Source: Litoditis marina | Lineage: Eukaryota > Nematoda > Chromadorea > Rhabditida > Rhabditidae | Reading direction: 5' to 3' | Length of the DNA: 64,000 bases | NCBI GenBank assembly: GCA_964036275.1 | Contig: CAXIWQ010000278.1 | Location: 1-64,000 of the forward strand | Shown: positions 1-11,883 of the stretch, piece after piece | How the letters are laid out: each line of letters starts with the position of its first letter | Numbering within the stretch: position 1 is the first letter of the stretch | Translations under genes and position numbers: made by a program | The notes under the pieces: generated by a model | What the model was told of the DNA's origin: nothing | The model's input: only the letters and a program-made list of their open reading frames with translations | Database searches by the model: none

Positions 1-46
1 AAAACCTGAGACGACTTTATATTCTGTGGCGCACAGCCACAGTTCA
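1..46 (+). repeat. Shortened monomer, 78-bp type (cut by window start)
   Basis: The window opens inside this unit. GCCACA is joined directly to GTTCATACGG, skipping the rest of subunit 3 and the head of the next subunit 1 (about 52-53 bp). The bases ACA occur at both joined ends. Confidence 0.85.
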
Positions 47-84
47 TACGGCTATCAAATCTGTTTTTTTCCAGCTACAAAAAC

Positions 85-2817
85 CTAATACGACTATCTA
101 TTCTGTGGCGCACAGCCACAAAATACGAATTAACGCGGTTATCGACTCTTTGCCTTGCAGCTACAGAAAAAAGTTTATACGGCTATCAAGTCTGTTGCTC
201 CCAGCTACAAAAACCTAATACGATTATCTATTCTGTGGCGCACAGCCACGAAATACGAATTAACGCGGTTATCGACTCTTCGGCTTGCAGTTACAGAAAA
301 AAAAATAATACGGCTATCAAGTCTGTTGCTCCCAACTACAAAAACCTAATACGACTTTATGTATTGTGGCGCACAGCCACAAAAGACAGATTAACGCGGT
401 TATTGACTCTTTGTTTTGCAGCTACAGAAAAAAGTTTATACGGCTATCAAGTATGTTGCTCCCAGCTAGAAAAACCCCATACAACTATCTATTCTGTGGC
501 ACACAGCCACAAAATACGAATAAACGCGGTTATCGACTCTTTGCCTTGCAGCTACAGAAAAAAAAGTTTATACGGCTATCAACTCTGTTGCTCCTGGCTA
601 CAAAAACCTAATACGACTTTATATTCTGTGGTGCACAGCCACAAAAGACAAATTAACGCGGTTATTACCTCTTTGCCTTGCAGCTACGGAGAAAAGTTTA
701 TACGGCTATCAAGTCTGTTGCTCCCAGCTACAAAAACGTAATACGACTTCATATTCTGTGGCGCACGGCCACAAAAGACAAATTAACGCGGTTATTGACT
801 CTTTGCCGTGCAGCTACAGAAAAAAGTTTATACGGCTATCAAGTATGTTGCTCCCAGCTACAAAAACCTAATACGACTATCTATTCTGTGGCGCACAGCC
901 ACAAAATACGAATCAACGCGGTTATCGACTGTTTGCTTTGCAGCTACAGAAAAAAGTTCATACGGCTATCAAGTCTGTTGCTCCCAGCTACAAAAACCTG
1001 ATACGACAATCTATTTTGTGGCGTACAGCCACAAAATACGAATTAACGCGGTTATCGACTCTTTGCCTTGCAGCTACAGAGAACAGTTCATACGGTTATC
1101 TAATCTGTTGCTCCCAGCTACAAAAACCTAATATGACAATCTATTCTGTGGCGCACAGCCACAAGATACGAATACACGCGGTAATCGACTCGTTGGCTTG
1201 CAGTTACAGAGAAAAGTTCATTCGGCTATCAAGTCTGTTGCTCCCAGCTACAAAGACCTAACACGACTATATATTCTGTGGCGCACAGCCACAAAAGACG
1301 AATTAACGCGGTTATTGACTCTTTGCCTTGCAGCTACAGAAAAAAAATATACGGCTATCAAGTCTTTGCTCCCAAGAACAGTTCATACGGCTATCAAATC
1401 TGTTGCTACCAGCTACAAAAACTCAATACGACTATCTCTTCTGTGGCGCACAGCCACGAAATACGAATTAACGCGGCTATCGACTCTTTGGCTTGCAGCT
1501 ACAGAAAAAAGTTTACACGGCTATCAAGTCTGTTGCTCCCAGCTACAAGAAAGTAATACGACTATCTATTCTGTGGCGCACAGCCACGAAATACGAATTT
1601 ACGCGGTTATCGACTCTTTGGCTTGCATTTACAGTAAACAGTTCATACGGCTATCAAATCTGTTGCTCCCAGCTACAAAAACCTAATACGACAATCTATT
1701 CTGTGGCGCACAGCCACACAATACGAATTAACGCTGTTATCGACTCTTTGGCTTGCAGCTACAGAAAAAAGCTTATACGGCTACCAAGTGAGTTGCTCAC
1801 AGCTACAAGAACCTAATACGACTATATATTCTGTGGCGCACAGCCACAAAATACGAATTAACGCTGTTATCGACTGTTTGGCTTGCAGCTACAGAAAAAA
1901 GCTTATACGGCTATCAAGTCTGTTGCTCCCAGCTACAAAAACCTAATACGACCTTATATTCTGTGGCGCACAGCCACAAAAGACAAATTAACGCGGTTAT
2001 TGACTCTTTGCCTTGCAGCTACAGGGAAAAGTTCATACGGCTATCAAGTCTGTTGCTCCCAGCTACAAGAACCTAATACGACTATCTATTCTGTGGCGCA
2101 CAGCCACGAAATACGAATTAACGCGGTTATCGACTTTTCGGCTTGCAGTTACAGAAAAAAAAAGTTTATACGGCTATCAACTCTGTTGCTCCTGGCTACA
2201 AAAACCTAATACGACTTTATATTCTGTGGTGCACAGCCACAAAAGACAAATTAACGCGGTTATTACCTCTTTGCCTTGCAGCTACGGAAAAAAATTTATA
2301 CGGCTATCAAGTCTGTTGCTCCCAGCTACAAAAACGTAATACGACTTCATATTCTGTGGCGCACAGCCACAAAAGACAAATTAACGCGGTTATTGACTCT
2401 TTGCCGTGCAGCTACAGAAAAAAGTTTATACGGCTATCAAGTATGTTGCTCCCAGCTACAAAAACCTAATACGACTATCAATTCTGTGGCGCACAGCCAC
2501 AAAATACGAATCAACGCGGTTATCGACTGTTTGCTTTGCAGCTACAGAAAAAAGTTCCTACGGCTATCAAGTCTGTTGCTCCCAGCTACAAAAACCTGAT
2601 ACGACAATCTATTTTGTGGCGTACAGCCACAAAATACGAATTAACGCGGTTATCGACTCTTTGCCTTGCAGCTACAGAGAACAGTTCATACGGTTATCTA
2701 ATCTGTTGCTCCCAGCTACAAAAACCTAATATGACAATCTATTCTGTGGCGCACAGCCACAAGATACGAATACACGCGGTAATCGACTCGTTGGCTTGCA
2801 GTTACAGAGAAAAGTTC
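85..2817 (+). repeat. 2.7-kb block, first copy (offset 6,946-6,947)
   Basis: Matches about 7,031-9,764. The offset is 6,946 from 155 to about 1,750 and 6,947 after the extra G at about 8,727 (ATACGGGCTACC against ATACGGCTACC at 1,776). The match ends where 2,820 reads CATACGG and 9,767 reads CATTCGG. Confidence 0.8.
1350..1385 (+). repeat. Shortened monomer, 36 bp
   Basis: TACGGCTATC, AAGTCTTTGCTCCCA joined to AGAACAGTTCA and then the next TACGGCTATC. About 93 bp (subunits 2, 3 and the head of subunit 1) are missing, leaving close to a single subunit. A related block at 49,560-49,620 has no such extra unit, so this may be a deletion product of a formerly full monomer. Confidence 0.85.
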
Positions 2818-4102
2818 ATACGGCTATCAAGTCTGTTGCTCCCAGCTACAAAAACCTAATACGACTATCTATTCTGTGGCGCACAGCCACAAAATACGAA
2901 TTAACGCGGTTATCGACTCTTTGCCTTGCAGCTACAGAAAAAAGTTTATACGGCTATCAAGTCTGTTGCTCCCAGCTACAAAAACCTAATACGATTATCT
3001 ATTCTGTGGCGCACAGCCACGAAATACGAATTAACGCGGTTATCGACTCTTCGGCTTGCAGTTACAGAAAAACAAAATAATACGGCTATCAAGTCTGTTG
3101 CTCCCAACTACAAAAACCTAATACGACTTTATGTTTTGTGGCGCACAGCCACAAAATACAGATTAACGCGGTTATTGACTCTTTGTTTTGCAGCTACAGA
3201 AAGAAGTTTATACGGCTATCAAACATGTTGCTCCCAGCTAGAAAAACCCCATACAACTATCTATTCTGTGGCACACAGCCACAAAATACGAATAAACGCG
3301 GTTATAGACTCTTTGCCTTGCAGCTACAGAAAAAAAAAGTTTATACGGCTATCAAGTCTGTTGCTCCTGGCTACAAAAACCTAATACGACTTTATATTCT
3401 GTGGTGCACAGCCACAAAAGACAAATTAACGCGGTTATTACCTCTTTGCCTTGCAGCTACGGAAAAAAGTTTATACGGCTATCAAGTCTGTTGCTCCCAG
3501 CTACAAAAACGTAATACGACTTCATATTCTGTGGCGCACAGCCACAAAAGACAAATTAACGCGGTTATTGACTCTTTGCCGTGCAGCTACAGAAAAAAGT
3601 TTATACGGCTATCAAGTATGTTGCTCCCAGCTACAAAAACCTAATACGACTATCTATTCTGTGGCGCACAGCCACAAAAGACAAATTAACGCGGTTATTG
3701 ACTCTTTGCCGTGCAGCTACAGAAAAAAGTTTATACGGCTATCAAGTATGTTGCTCCCAGCTACAAAAACCTAATACGACTATCTATTCTGTGGCGCACA
3801 GCCACAAAAGACAAATTAACGCGGTTATTGACTCTTTGCCGTGCAGCTACAGAAAAAAATCATACGGCTATCAAATCTGTTTCTTCCAGCTACAAAAACC
3901 TAATACGACAATCAATTCTGTGGCGCACTGCCACGAAATACGAATTAACGCGGTTATCGACTTTTTGCCTTGTAGCTACAGAGAACAGTTCATATGGCTA
4001 TCAAATCTGTTGCTCCCAGCTACAAAAACCTAATACGACAATCTATTCTGTGGCGAACAGCCACAAAAGACGAATTAACGCGGTTATTGACTCTTTGCCT
4101 TG

Positions 4103-4146
4103 CAGCTACAGAAAAAAGTTTATACGGCTATCAAGTCTGTTGCTCC
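4103..4146 (+). repeat. Subunit 1 (44 bp) of the internal trimer
   Basis: Starts CAGCTACAG, then the A6 run, TATACGGCTATC, AAGTCTGTTGCTCC. It aligns to subunits 2 and 3 through the CAGCYACA head, the A-run, the TAYACGR/TAACG box, the TATC box and the TCTGT/TCTTTGC tail. One translated phase gives a peptide of the form RLSSLLLPATK, parallel to RLSILWRTATK and RLSTLCLAATEK from the other two subunits. Confidence 0.8.
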
Positions 4147-4187
4147 CAGCTACAAAAACCTAATACGACTATCTATTCTGTGGCGCA
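4147..4187 (+). repeat. Subunit 2 (41 bp) of the internal trimer
   Basis: Starts CAGCTACAAAAACC, then TAATACGACTATC, TATTCTGTGGCGCA. It is the shortest subunit and lacks about three bases after the A-run compared with subunit 1. TACGACTATC aligns to TACGGCTATC of subunit 1, and TCTGTGGC aligns to TCTGTTGC. Confidence 0.8.
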
Positions 4188-4200
4188 CAGCCACAAAATA
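4174..4200. other. Inverted-repeat hairpin at the subunit 2/3 junction
   Basis: TGTGGC (4,179-4,184), loop GCACA, GCCACA (4,190-4,195). Beyond one C/A mismatch the arms continue with TATT and AATA, so the full dyad is 11 bp per arm with a 5-nt loop. It recurs in almost every monomer. Copies with TATTTTGTGG instead of TATTCTGTGG repair the mismatch. Loop variants that leave the stem intact include GAACA (4,055-4,059) and ACACA (501-505); GCACT (3,925-3,929) goes with a T/G wobble closing the stem. Confidence 0.85.
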
Positions 4201-4232
4201 CGAATTAACGCGGTTATCGACTCTTTGCCTTG
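4188..4232 (+). repeat. Subunit 3 (45 bp) of the internal trimer
   Basis: Starts CAGCCACAAAATACG, then AATTAACGCGGTTATCG, ACTCTTTGCCTTG. It is the most diverged subunit: ACG-(C)GG-TTATC corresponds to ACGGCTATC, and ACTCTTTGC to GTCTGTTGC. The next subunit 1 begins at 4,233. Confidence 0.7.
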
Positions 4233-4642
4233 CAGCTACAGAAAAAAGTTTATACGGCTATCAAGTCTGTTGCTCGCAGCTACAAAAACCTAATACGATT
4301 ATCTATTCTGTGGCGCACAGCCACGAAATACGAATTAACGCGGTTATCGACTCTTCGGTTTGCAGTTACAGAAAAAAAAATAATACGGCTATCAAGTCTG
4401 TTGCTCCCAACTACAAAAACCTAATACGACTTTATGTTTTGTGGCGCACAGCCACAAAAGACAGATTAACGCGGTTATTGACTCTTTGTTTTGCAGCTAC
4501 AGAAAAAAGTTTATACGGCTATCAAGTATGTTGCTCCCAGCTAGAAAAACCCCATACAACTATCTATTTTGTGGCACACAGCCACAAAATACGAATAAAC
4601 GCGGTTATCGACTCTTTGCCTTGCAGCTACAGAAAAAAAAGT

Positions 4643-7513
4643 TTATACGGCTACCAAGTGAGTTGCTCACAGCTACAAGAACCTAATACGACTATATATT
4701 CTGTGGCGCACAGCCACAAAATACGAATTAACGCTGTTATCGACTGTTTGGCTTGCAGCTACAGAAAAAAGCTTATACGGCTATCAAGTCTGTTGCTCCC
4801 AGCTACAAAAACCTAATACGACCTTATATTCTGTGGCGCACAGCCACAAAAGACAAATTAACGCGGTTATTGACTCTTTGCCTTGCAGCTACAGGGAAAA
4901 GTTCATACGGCTATCAAGTCTGTTGCTCCCAGCTACAAGAACCTAATACGACTATCTATTCTGTGGCGCACAGCCACGAAATACGAATTAACGCGGTTAT
5001 CGACTTTTCGGCTTGCAGTTACAGAAAAAAAAAAGTTTATACGGCTATCAACTCTGTTGCTCCTGGCTACAAAAACCTAATACGACTTTATATTCTGTGG
5101 TGCACAGCCACAAAAGACAAATTAACGCGGTTATTACCTCTTTGCCTTGCAGCTACGGAAAAAAGTTTATACGGCTATCAAGTCTGTTGCTCCCAGCTAC
5201 AAAAACGTAATACGACTTCATATTCTGTGGCGCACAGCCACAAAAGACAAATTAACGCGGTTATTGACTCTTTGCCGTGCAGCTACAGAAAAAAGTTTAT
5301 ACGGCTATCAAGTATGTTGCTCCCAGCTACAAAAACCTAATACGACTATCAATTCTGTGGCGCACAGCCACAAAATACGAATCAACGCGGTTATCGACTG
5401 TTTGCTTTGCAGCTACAGAAAAAAGTTCCTACGGCTATCAAGTCTGTTGCTCCCAGCTACAAAAACCTGATACGACAATCTATTTTGTGGCGTACAGCCA
5501 CAAAATACGAATTAACGCGGTTATCGACTCTTTGCCTTGCAGCTACAGAGAACAGTTCATACGGTTATCTAATCTGTTGCTCCCAGCTACAAAAACCTAA
5601 TATGACAATCTATTCTGTGGCGCACAGCCACAAGATACGAATACACGCGGTAATCGACTCGTTGGCTTGCAGTTACAGAGAAAAGTTCATACGGCTATCA
5701 AGTCTGTTGCTCCCAGCTACAAAAACCTAATACGACTATCTATTCTGTGGCGCACAGCCACAAAATACGAATTAACGCGGTTATCGACTCTTTGCCTTGC
5801 AGCTACAGAAAAAAGTTTATACGGCTATCAAGTCTGTTGCTCCCAGCTACAAAAACCTAATACGATTATCTATTCTGTGGCGCACAGCCACGAAATACGA
5901 ATTAACGCGGTTATCGACTCTTCGGCTTGCAGTTACAGAAAAACAAAATAATACGGCTATCAAGTCTGTTGCTCCCAACTACAAAAACCTAATACGACTT
6001 TATGTTTTGTGGCGCACAGCCACAAAAGACAGATTAACGCGGTTATTGACTCTTTGTTTTGCAGCTACAGAAAGAAGTTTATACGGCTATCAAACATGTT
6101 GCTCCCAGCTAGAAAAACCCCATACAACTATCTATTCTGTGGCACACAGCCACAAAATACGAATAAACGCGGTTATAGACTCTTTGCCTTGCAGCTACAG
6201 AAAAAAAAAGTTTATACGGCTATCAAGTCTGTTGCTCCTGGCTACAAAAACCTAATACGACTTTATATTCTGTGGTGCACAGCCACAAAAGACAAATTAA
6301 CGCGGTTATTACCTCTTTGCCTTGCAGCTACGGAAAAAAGTTTATACGGCTATCAAGTCTGTTGCTCCCAGCTACAAAAACGTAATACGACTTCATATTC
6401 TGTGGCGCACAGCCACAAAAGACAAATTAACGCGGTTATTGACTCTTTGCCGTGCAGCTACAGAAAAAAGTTTATACGGCTATCAAGTATGTTGCTCCCA
6501 GCTACAAAAACCTAATACGACTATCTATTCTGTGGCGCACAGCCACAAAAGACAAATTAACGCGGTTATTGACTCTTTGCCGTGCAGCTACAGAAAAAAG
6601 TTTATACGGCTATCAAGTATGTTGCTCCCAGCTACAAAAACCTAATACGACTATCTATTCTGTGGCGCACAGCCACAAAAGACAAATTAACGCGGTTATT
6701 GACTCTTTGCCGTGCAGCTACAGAAAAAAATCATACGGCTATCAAATCTGTTTCTTCCAGCTACAAAAACCTAATACGACAATCAATTCTGTGGCGCACT
6801 GCCACGAAATACGAATTAACGCGGTTATCGACTCTTTGCCTTGTAGCTACAGAGAACAGTTCATATGGCTATCAAATCTGTTGCTCCCAGCTACAAAAAC
6901 CTAATACGACAATCTATTCTGTGGCGAACAGCCACAAAAGACGAATTAACGCGGTTATTGACTCTTTGCCTTGCAGCTACAGAAAAAAGTTTATACGGCT
7001 ATCAAGTCTGTTGCTCCCAGCTACAAAAACCTAATACGACTATCTATTCTGTGGCGCACAGCCACAAAATACGAATTAACGCGGTTATCGACTCTTTGCC
7101 TTGCAGCTACAGAAAAAAGTTTATACGGCTATCAAGTCTGTTGCTCGCAGCTACAAAAACCTAATACGATTATCTATTCTGTGGCGCACAGCCACGAAAT
7201 ACGAATTAACGCGGTTATCGACTCTTCGGTTTGCAGTTACAGAAAAAAAAATAATACGGCTATCAAGTCTGTTGCTCCCAACTACAAAAACCTAATACGA
7301 CTTTATGTTTTGTGGCGCACAGCCACAAAAGACAGATTAACGCGGTTATTGACTCTTTGTTTTGCAGCTACAGAAAAAAGTTTATACGGCTATCAAGTAT
7401 GTTGCTCCCAGCTAGAAAAACCCCATACAACTATCTATTTTGTGGCACACAGCCACAAAATACGAATAAACGCGGTTATCGACTCTTTGCCTTGCAGCTA
7501 CAGAAAAAAAAGT
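4643..7513 (+). repeat. 2.87-kb tandem block, copy 2
   Basis: Direct tandem copy of the previous block. Its last about 420 bp (7,101-7,513) also match 155-567, and beyond 7,513 the sequence continues as at 567 onward. The duplication therefore sits inside the larger 6,946-bp repeat and probably arose by unequal exchange. Confidence 0.85.
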
Positions 7514-9764
7514 TTATACGGCTATCAACTCTGTTGCTCCTGGCTACAAAAACCTAATACGACTTTATATTCTGTGGTGCACAGCCACAAAAGACAAATT
7601 AACGCGGTTATTACCTCTTTGCCTTGCAGCTACGGAGAAAAGTTTATACGGCTATCAAGTCTGTTGCTCCCAGCTACAAAAACGTAATACGACTTCATAT
7701 TCTGTGGCGCACAGCCACAAAAGACAAATTAACGCGGTTATTGACTCTTTGCCGTGCAGCTACAGAAAAAAGTTTATACGGCTATCAAGTATGTTGCTCC
7801 CAGCTACAAAAACCTAATACGACTATCTATTCTGTGGCGCACAGCCACAAAATACGAATCAACGCGGTTATCGACTGTTTGCTTTGCAGCTACAGAAAAA
7901 AGTTCATACGGCTATCAAGTCTGTTGCTCCCAGCTACAAAAACCTGATACGACAATCTATTTTGTGGCGTACAGCCACAAAATACGAATTAACGCGGTTA
8001 TCGACTCTTTGCCTTGCAGCTACAGAGAACAGTTCATACGGTTATCTAATCTGTTGCTCCCAGCTACAAAAACCTAATATGACAATCTATTCTGTGGCGC
8101 ACAGCCACAAGATACGAATACACGCGGTAATCGACTCGTTGGCTTGCAGTTACAGAGAAAAGTTCATTCGGCTATCAAGTCTGTTGCTCCCAGCTACAAA
8201 GACCTAACACGACTATATATTCTGTGGCGCACAGCCACAAAAGACGAATTAACGCGGTTATTGACTCTTTGCCTTGCAGCTACAGAAAAAAAATATACGG
8301 CTATCAAGTCTTTGCTCCCAAGAACAGTTCATACGGCTATCAAATCTGTTGCTACCAGCTACAAAAACTCAATACGACTATCTCTTCTGTGGCGCACAGC
8401 CACGAAATACGAATTAACGCGGCTATCGACTCTTTGGCTTGCAGCTACAGAAAAAAGTTTACACGGCTATCAAGTCTGTTGCTCCCAGCTACAAGAAAGT
8501 AATACGACTATCTATTCTGTGGCGCACAGCCACGAAATACGAATTTACGCGGTTATCGACTCTTTGGCTTGCATTTACAGTAAACAGTTCATACGGCTAT
8601 CAAATCTGTTGCTCCCAGCTACAAAAACCTAATACGACAATCTATTCTGTGGCGCACAGCCACAACATACGAATTAACGCTGTTATCGACTCTTTGGCTT
8701 GCAGCTACAGAAAAAAGCTTATACGGGCTACCAAGTGAGTTGCTCACAGCTACAAGAACCTAATACGACTATATATTCTGTGGCGCACAGCCACAAAATA
8801 CGAATTAACGCTGTTATCGACTGTTTGGCTTGCAGCTACAGAAAAAAGCTTATACGGCTATCAAGTCTGTTGCTCCCAGCTACAAAAACCTAATACGACC
8901 TTATATTCTGTGGCGCACAGCCACAAAAGACAAATTAACGCGGTTATTGACTCTTTGCCTTGCAGCTACAGGGAAAAGTTCATACGGCTATCAAGTCTGT
9001 TGCTCCCAGCTACAAGAACCTAATACGACTATCTATTCTGTGGCGCACAGCCACGAAATACGAATTAACGCGGTTATCGACTTTTCGGCTTGCAGTTACA
9101 GAAAAAAAAAGTTTATACGGCTATCAACTCTGTTGCTCCTGGCTACAAAAACCTAATACGACTTTATATTCTGTGGTGCACAGCCACAAAAGACAAATTA
9201 ACGCGGTTATTACCTCTTTGCCTTGCAGCTACGGAAAAAAGTTTATACGGCTATCAAGTCTGTTGCTCCCAGCTACAAAAACGTAATACGACTTCATATT
9301 CTGTGGCGCACAGCCACAAAAGACAAATTAACGCGGTTATTGACTCTTTGCCGTGCAGCTACAGAAAAAAGTTTATACGGCTATCAAGTATGTTGCTCCC
9401 AGCTACAAAAACCTAATACGACTATCAATTCTGTGGCGCACAGCCACAAAATACGAATCAACGCGGTTATCGACTGTTTGCTTTGCAGCTACAGAAAAAA
9501 GTTCCTACGGCTATCAAGTCTGTTGCTCCCAGCTACAAAAACCTGATACGACAATCTATTTTGTGGCGTACAGCCACAAAATACGAATTAACGCGGTTAT
9601 CGACTCTTTGCCTTGCAGCTACAGAGAACAGTTCATACGGTTATCTAATCTGTTGCTCCCAGCTACAAAAACCTAATATGACAATCTATTCTGTGGCGCA
9701 CAGCCACAAGATACGAATACACGCGGTAATCGACTCGTTGGCTTGCAGTTACAGAGAAAAGTTC
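7031..9764 (+). repeat. 2.7-kb block, second copy
   Basis: Second copy of 85-2,817. Carries one single-base insertion at the G-run near 8,727. Confidence 0.8.
8296..8331 (+). repeat. Shortened monomer, 36 bp, copy 2
   Basis: 6,946 bp after copy 1; identical junction. Confidence 0.85.
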
Positions 9765-9844
9765 ATTCGGCTATCAAGTCTGTTGCTCCCAGCTACAAAG
9801 ACCTAACACGACTATATATTCTGTGGCGCACAGCCACAAAAGAC

Positions 9845-11883
9845 GAATTAACGCGGTTATTGACTCTTTGCCGTACAGCTACAGAAAAAAGTTTATACGG
9901 CTATCAAGTATGTTGCTCCCAGCTACAAAAACCTAATACGACTATCTATTCTGTGGCGCACAGCCACAAAATACGAATCAACGCGGTTATCGACTGTTTG
10001 CTTTGCAGCTACAGAAAAAAGTTCATACGGCTATCAAGTCTGTTGCTCCCAGCTACAAAAACCTGATACGACAATCTATTTTGTGGCGTACAGCCACAAA
10101 ATACGAATTAACGCGGTTATCGACTCTTTGCCTTGCAGCTACAGAGAACAGTTCATACGGTTATCTAATCTGTTGCTCCCAGCTACAAAAACCTAATATG
10201 ACAATCTATTCTGTGGCGCACAGCCACAAGATACGAATACACGCGGTAATCGACTCGTTGGCTTGCAGTTACAGAGAAAAGTTCATTCGGCTATCAAGTC
10301 TGTTGCTCCCAGCTACAAAGACCTAACACGACTATATATTCTGTGGCGCACAGCCACAAAAGACGAATTAACGCGGTTATTGACTCTTTGCCTTGCAGCT
10401 ACAGAAAAAAATATACGGCTATCAAGTCTTTGCTCCCAAGAACAGTTCATACGGCTATCAAATCTGTTGCTACCAGCTACAAAAACTCAATACGACTATC
10501 TCTTCTGTGGCGCACAGCCACGAAATACGAATTAACGCGGCTATCGACTCTTTGGCTTGCAGCTACAGAAAAAAGTTTACACGGCTATCAAGTCTGTTGC
10601 TCCCAGCTACAAGAAAGTAATACGACTATCTATTCTGTGGCGCACAGCCACGAAATACGAATTTACGCGGTTATCGACTCTTTGGCTTGCATTTACAGTA
10701 AACAGTTCATACGGCTATCAAATCTGTTGCTCCCAGCTACAAAAACCTAATACGACAATCTATTCTGTGGCGCACAGCCACAAAATACGAATTAACGCTG
10801 TTATCGACTCTTTGGCTTGCAGCTACAGAAAAAAGCTTATACGGCTACCAAGTGAGTTGCTCACAGCTACAAGAACCTAATACGACTATATATTCTGTGG
10901 CGCACAGCCACAAAATACGAATTAACGCTGTTATCGACTGTTTGGCTTGCAGCTACAGAAAAAAGCTTATACGGCTATCAAGTCTGTTGCTCCCAGCTAC
11001 AAAAACCTAATACGACCTTATATTCTGTGGCGCACAGCCACAAAAGACAAATTAACGCGGTTATTGACTCTTTGCCTTGCAGCTACAGGGAAAAGTTCAT
11101 ACGGCTATCAAGTCTGTTGCTCCCAGCTACAAGAACCTAATACGACTATCTATTCTGTGGCGCACAGCCACGAAATACGAATTAACGCGGTTATCGACTT
11201 TTCGGCTTGCAGTTACAGAAAAAAAAAGTTTATACGGCTATCAACTCTGTTGCTCCTGGCTACAAAAACCTAATACGACTTTATATTCTGTGGTGCACAG
11301 CCACAAAAGACAAATTAACGCGGTTATTACCTCTTTGCCTTGCAGCTACGGAAAAAAGTTTATACGGCTATCAAGTCTGTTGCTCCCAGCTACAAAAACG
11401 TAATACGACTTCATATTCTGTGGCGCACAGCCACAAAAGACAAATTAACGCGGTTATTGACTCTTTGCCGTGCAGCTACAGAAAAAAGTTTATACGGCTA
11501 TCAAGTATGTTGCTCCCAGCTACAAAAACCTAATACGACTATCAATTCTGTGGCGCACAGCCACAAAATACGAATCAACGCGGTTATCGACTGTTTGCTT
11601 TGCAGCTACAGAAAAAAGTTCCTACGGCTATCAAGTCTGTTGCTCCCAGCTACAAAAACCTGATACGACAATCTATTTTGTGGCGTACAGCCACAAAATA
11701 CGAATTAACGCGGTTATCGACTCTTTGCCTTGCAGCTACAGAGAACAGTTCATACGGTTATCTAATCTGTTGCTCCCAGCTACAAAAACCTAATATGACA
11801 ATCTATTCTGTGGCGCACAGCCACAAGATACGAATACACGCGGTAATCGACTCGTTGGCTTGCAGTTACAGAGAAAAGTTCAT
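9845..11883 (+). repeat. 2.1-kb tandem block, copy of about 7,726-9,766
   Basis: Matches upstream sequence at an offset falling from 2,119 to 2,117, which equals 16 monomers plus the 36-bp unit. It stops matching at about 11,883. From there to about 12,700 the sequence matches 5,690-6,515 at offset 6,193. Confidence 0.75.
10414..10449 (+). repeat. Shortened monomer, 36 bp, copy 3
   Basis: 2,118 bp after copy 2; the preceding A-run is shorter by one. Confidence 0.85.

Larger units (their letters stand above)
4123..4252 (+). repeat. Representative full-length 130-bp monomer
   Basis: This copy equals the consensus I derived by eye. It starts at TACGGCTATC, which I use as monomer position 1. 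It has 33 C and 22 G and seven CpG sites. Positions 39-48 are TAATACGACT, 57-73 the TGTGGC/GCCACA dyad, and 120-125 the A6 run. The phase is arbitrary, because a satellite has no natural start. Confidence 0.95.
1773..4642 (+). repeat. 2.87-kb tandem block, copy 1
   Basis: About 22 monomers. Starts at TTATACGGCTACCAAGTGAG. Matches the next block at offset 2,870, rising to 2,871. The order of diagnostic monomers (CCTGG, CGTAATACG, CCGTGC, CACAAGATACG, CTTCGG, CTAGAAAAACCCC) is the same in both. Confidence 0.85.

Noticed and set aside
61..72. T-run after CTG at 61-72 as a transcription terminator
   Set aside because: It is a subunit 1 variant (CTGTTTTTTTCC for CTGTTGCTCC) inside a 130-bp monomer, with no upstream gene or stem.
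4161..4177. T7 phage promoter or cloning-vector remnant
   Set aside because: Three mismatches in 17, no vector sequence nearby, and presence in nearly every monomer show it is part of the satellite.
4181..4225. RNA polymerase III box A/box B pair (TGGCGCACAGC and GGTTATCGACTC)
   Set aside because: Box A misses its final G, and the box B-like stretch has two extra bases inside GGTTCGA. No tRNA-like fold or clear T-run terminator follows in place.
3994..4293. ATG-initiated open frame from the CATATGGCTATC variant
   Set aside because: A single base change in one monomer type makes the ATG. The frame is ordinary satellite and recurs wherever that type was copied.
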